Assembly: GCA_014238345.1 (NCBI GenBank)
Contig: JABABF010000037.1
Coordinates: forward strand, 1 to 5,686
Direction of reading: 5' to 3'
Length of the DNA: 5,686 nt
Source of the DNA: Gammaproteobacteria bacterium
GTDB lineage: Bacteria > Pseudomonadota > Gammaproteobacteria > JABABF01
Positions 5,659-5,686 of the stretch are shown here, in pieces. The notes under the pieces were generated by a model. The model ran no database searches, had not been told where the DNA came from, and worked only from the letters and a program-made list of their open reading frames with translations. The translations under genes and the position numbers were made by a program. The number at the start of each line of letters is the position of its first letter. Within the stretch, counting starts at the first letter, position 1.

Positions 5659-5686
5659 CGCTGATCCAAGACCATCGCAATGAACG

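Larger units (their letters stand above)
4979..5686. other. 708-base stretch upstream of the HAD operon without a confident gene
   Basis: No frame gives a recognised protein. GC (about 58-63% in two sampled lines) stays near that of genes, unlike the left flank. The stretch contains one 132-codon minus-strand ORF (5143-5541), listed separately, possible remains of coding sequence in other minus-strand frames near 5540-5686, and two inverted repeats (5338-5366 and 5644-5658). The operon promoter should lie here; only a poor candidate was found. A tRNA-like TGGCCGAGTGG at about 5296-5306 has no anticodon arm or T-arm. Confidence 0.45.

Overview
The window looks like an ordinary chromosomal stretch of a mid-to-high-GC proteobacterium, most likely a gammaproteobacterium. 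This is inferred from the membrane J-domain protein, whose architecture I associate with Pseudomonas-like and marine gammaproteobacteria, and from the CoA-ester lyase and HAD families present. No rRNA, tRNA, CRISPR array, integrase, transposase or complete mobile element is visible.

Layout. Positions 1-930 hold no convincing complete gene. A reading frame open to the left edge ends at 222 and could be the tail of a gene. The rest has lower GC than the coding block (sampled lines 43-58% against 63-70% in genes) and contains short open stretches, mostly in one frame, that could be gene remains. At 931-1641 (+) is a membrane-anchored J-domain co-chaperone. It converges, with only 9 bases between stop codons, on a three-gene minus-strand operon. 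Read 5'->3' on the minus strand, the operon is a HAD-superfamily phosphatase-like protein (4978->4292), a CitE-like HpcH/HpaI-family CoA-ester lyase (4295->3384) and a Tat-exported amidase-signature enzyme (3387->1651). Both junctions are 4-base stop/start overlaps (TTGA and ATGA), so the three proteins are probably made together by translational coupling. Upstream of the operon, 4979-5686 has no confident gene: one 132-codon minus-strand ORF has coding-like ends and an unconvincing middle.

How the genes may work together. The HAD protein resembles the phosphatase-like domain fused to human ACAD10/ACAD11-type acyl-CoA dehydrogenases. CitE-like lyases cleave 3-hydroxyacyl-CoA esters such as malyl-, citramalyl- or citryl-CoA. 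A plausible but unproven reading is a small catabolic operon in which an exported amidase releases a carboxylic acid from an amide and the cytoplasmic enzymes process a hydroxyacyl derivative. The J-domain gene is convergent and probably unrelated. I see no clear evidence of a new defence, mobile or RNA-based system. The most useful leads are the coupled HAD-lyase-amidase combination, the amidase leader ahead of its Tat motif, and the two gene-poor flanks.
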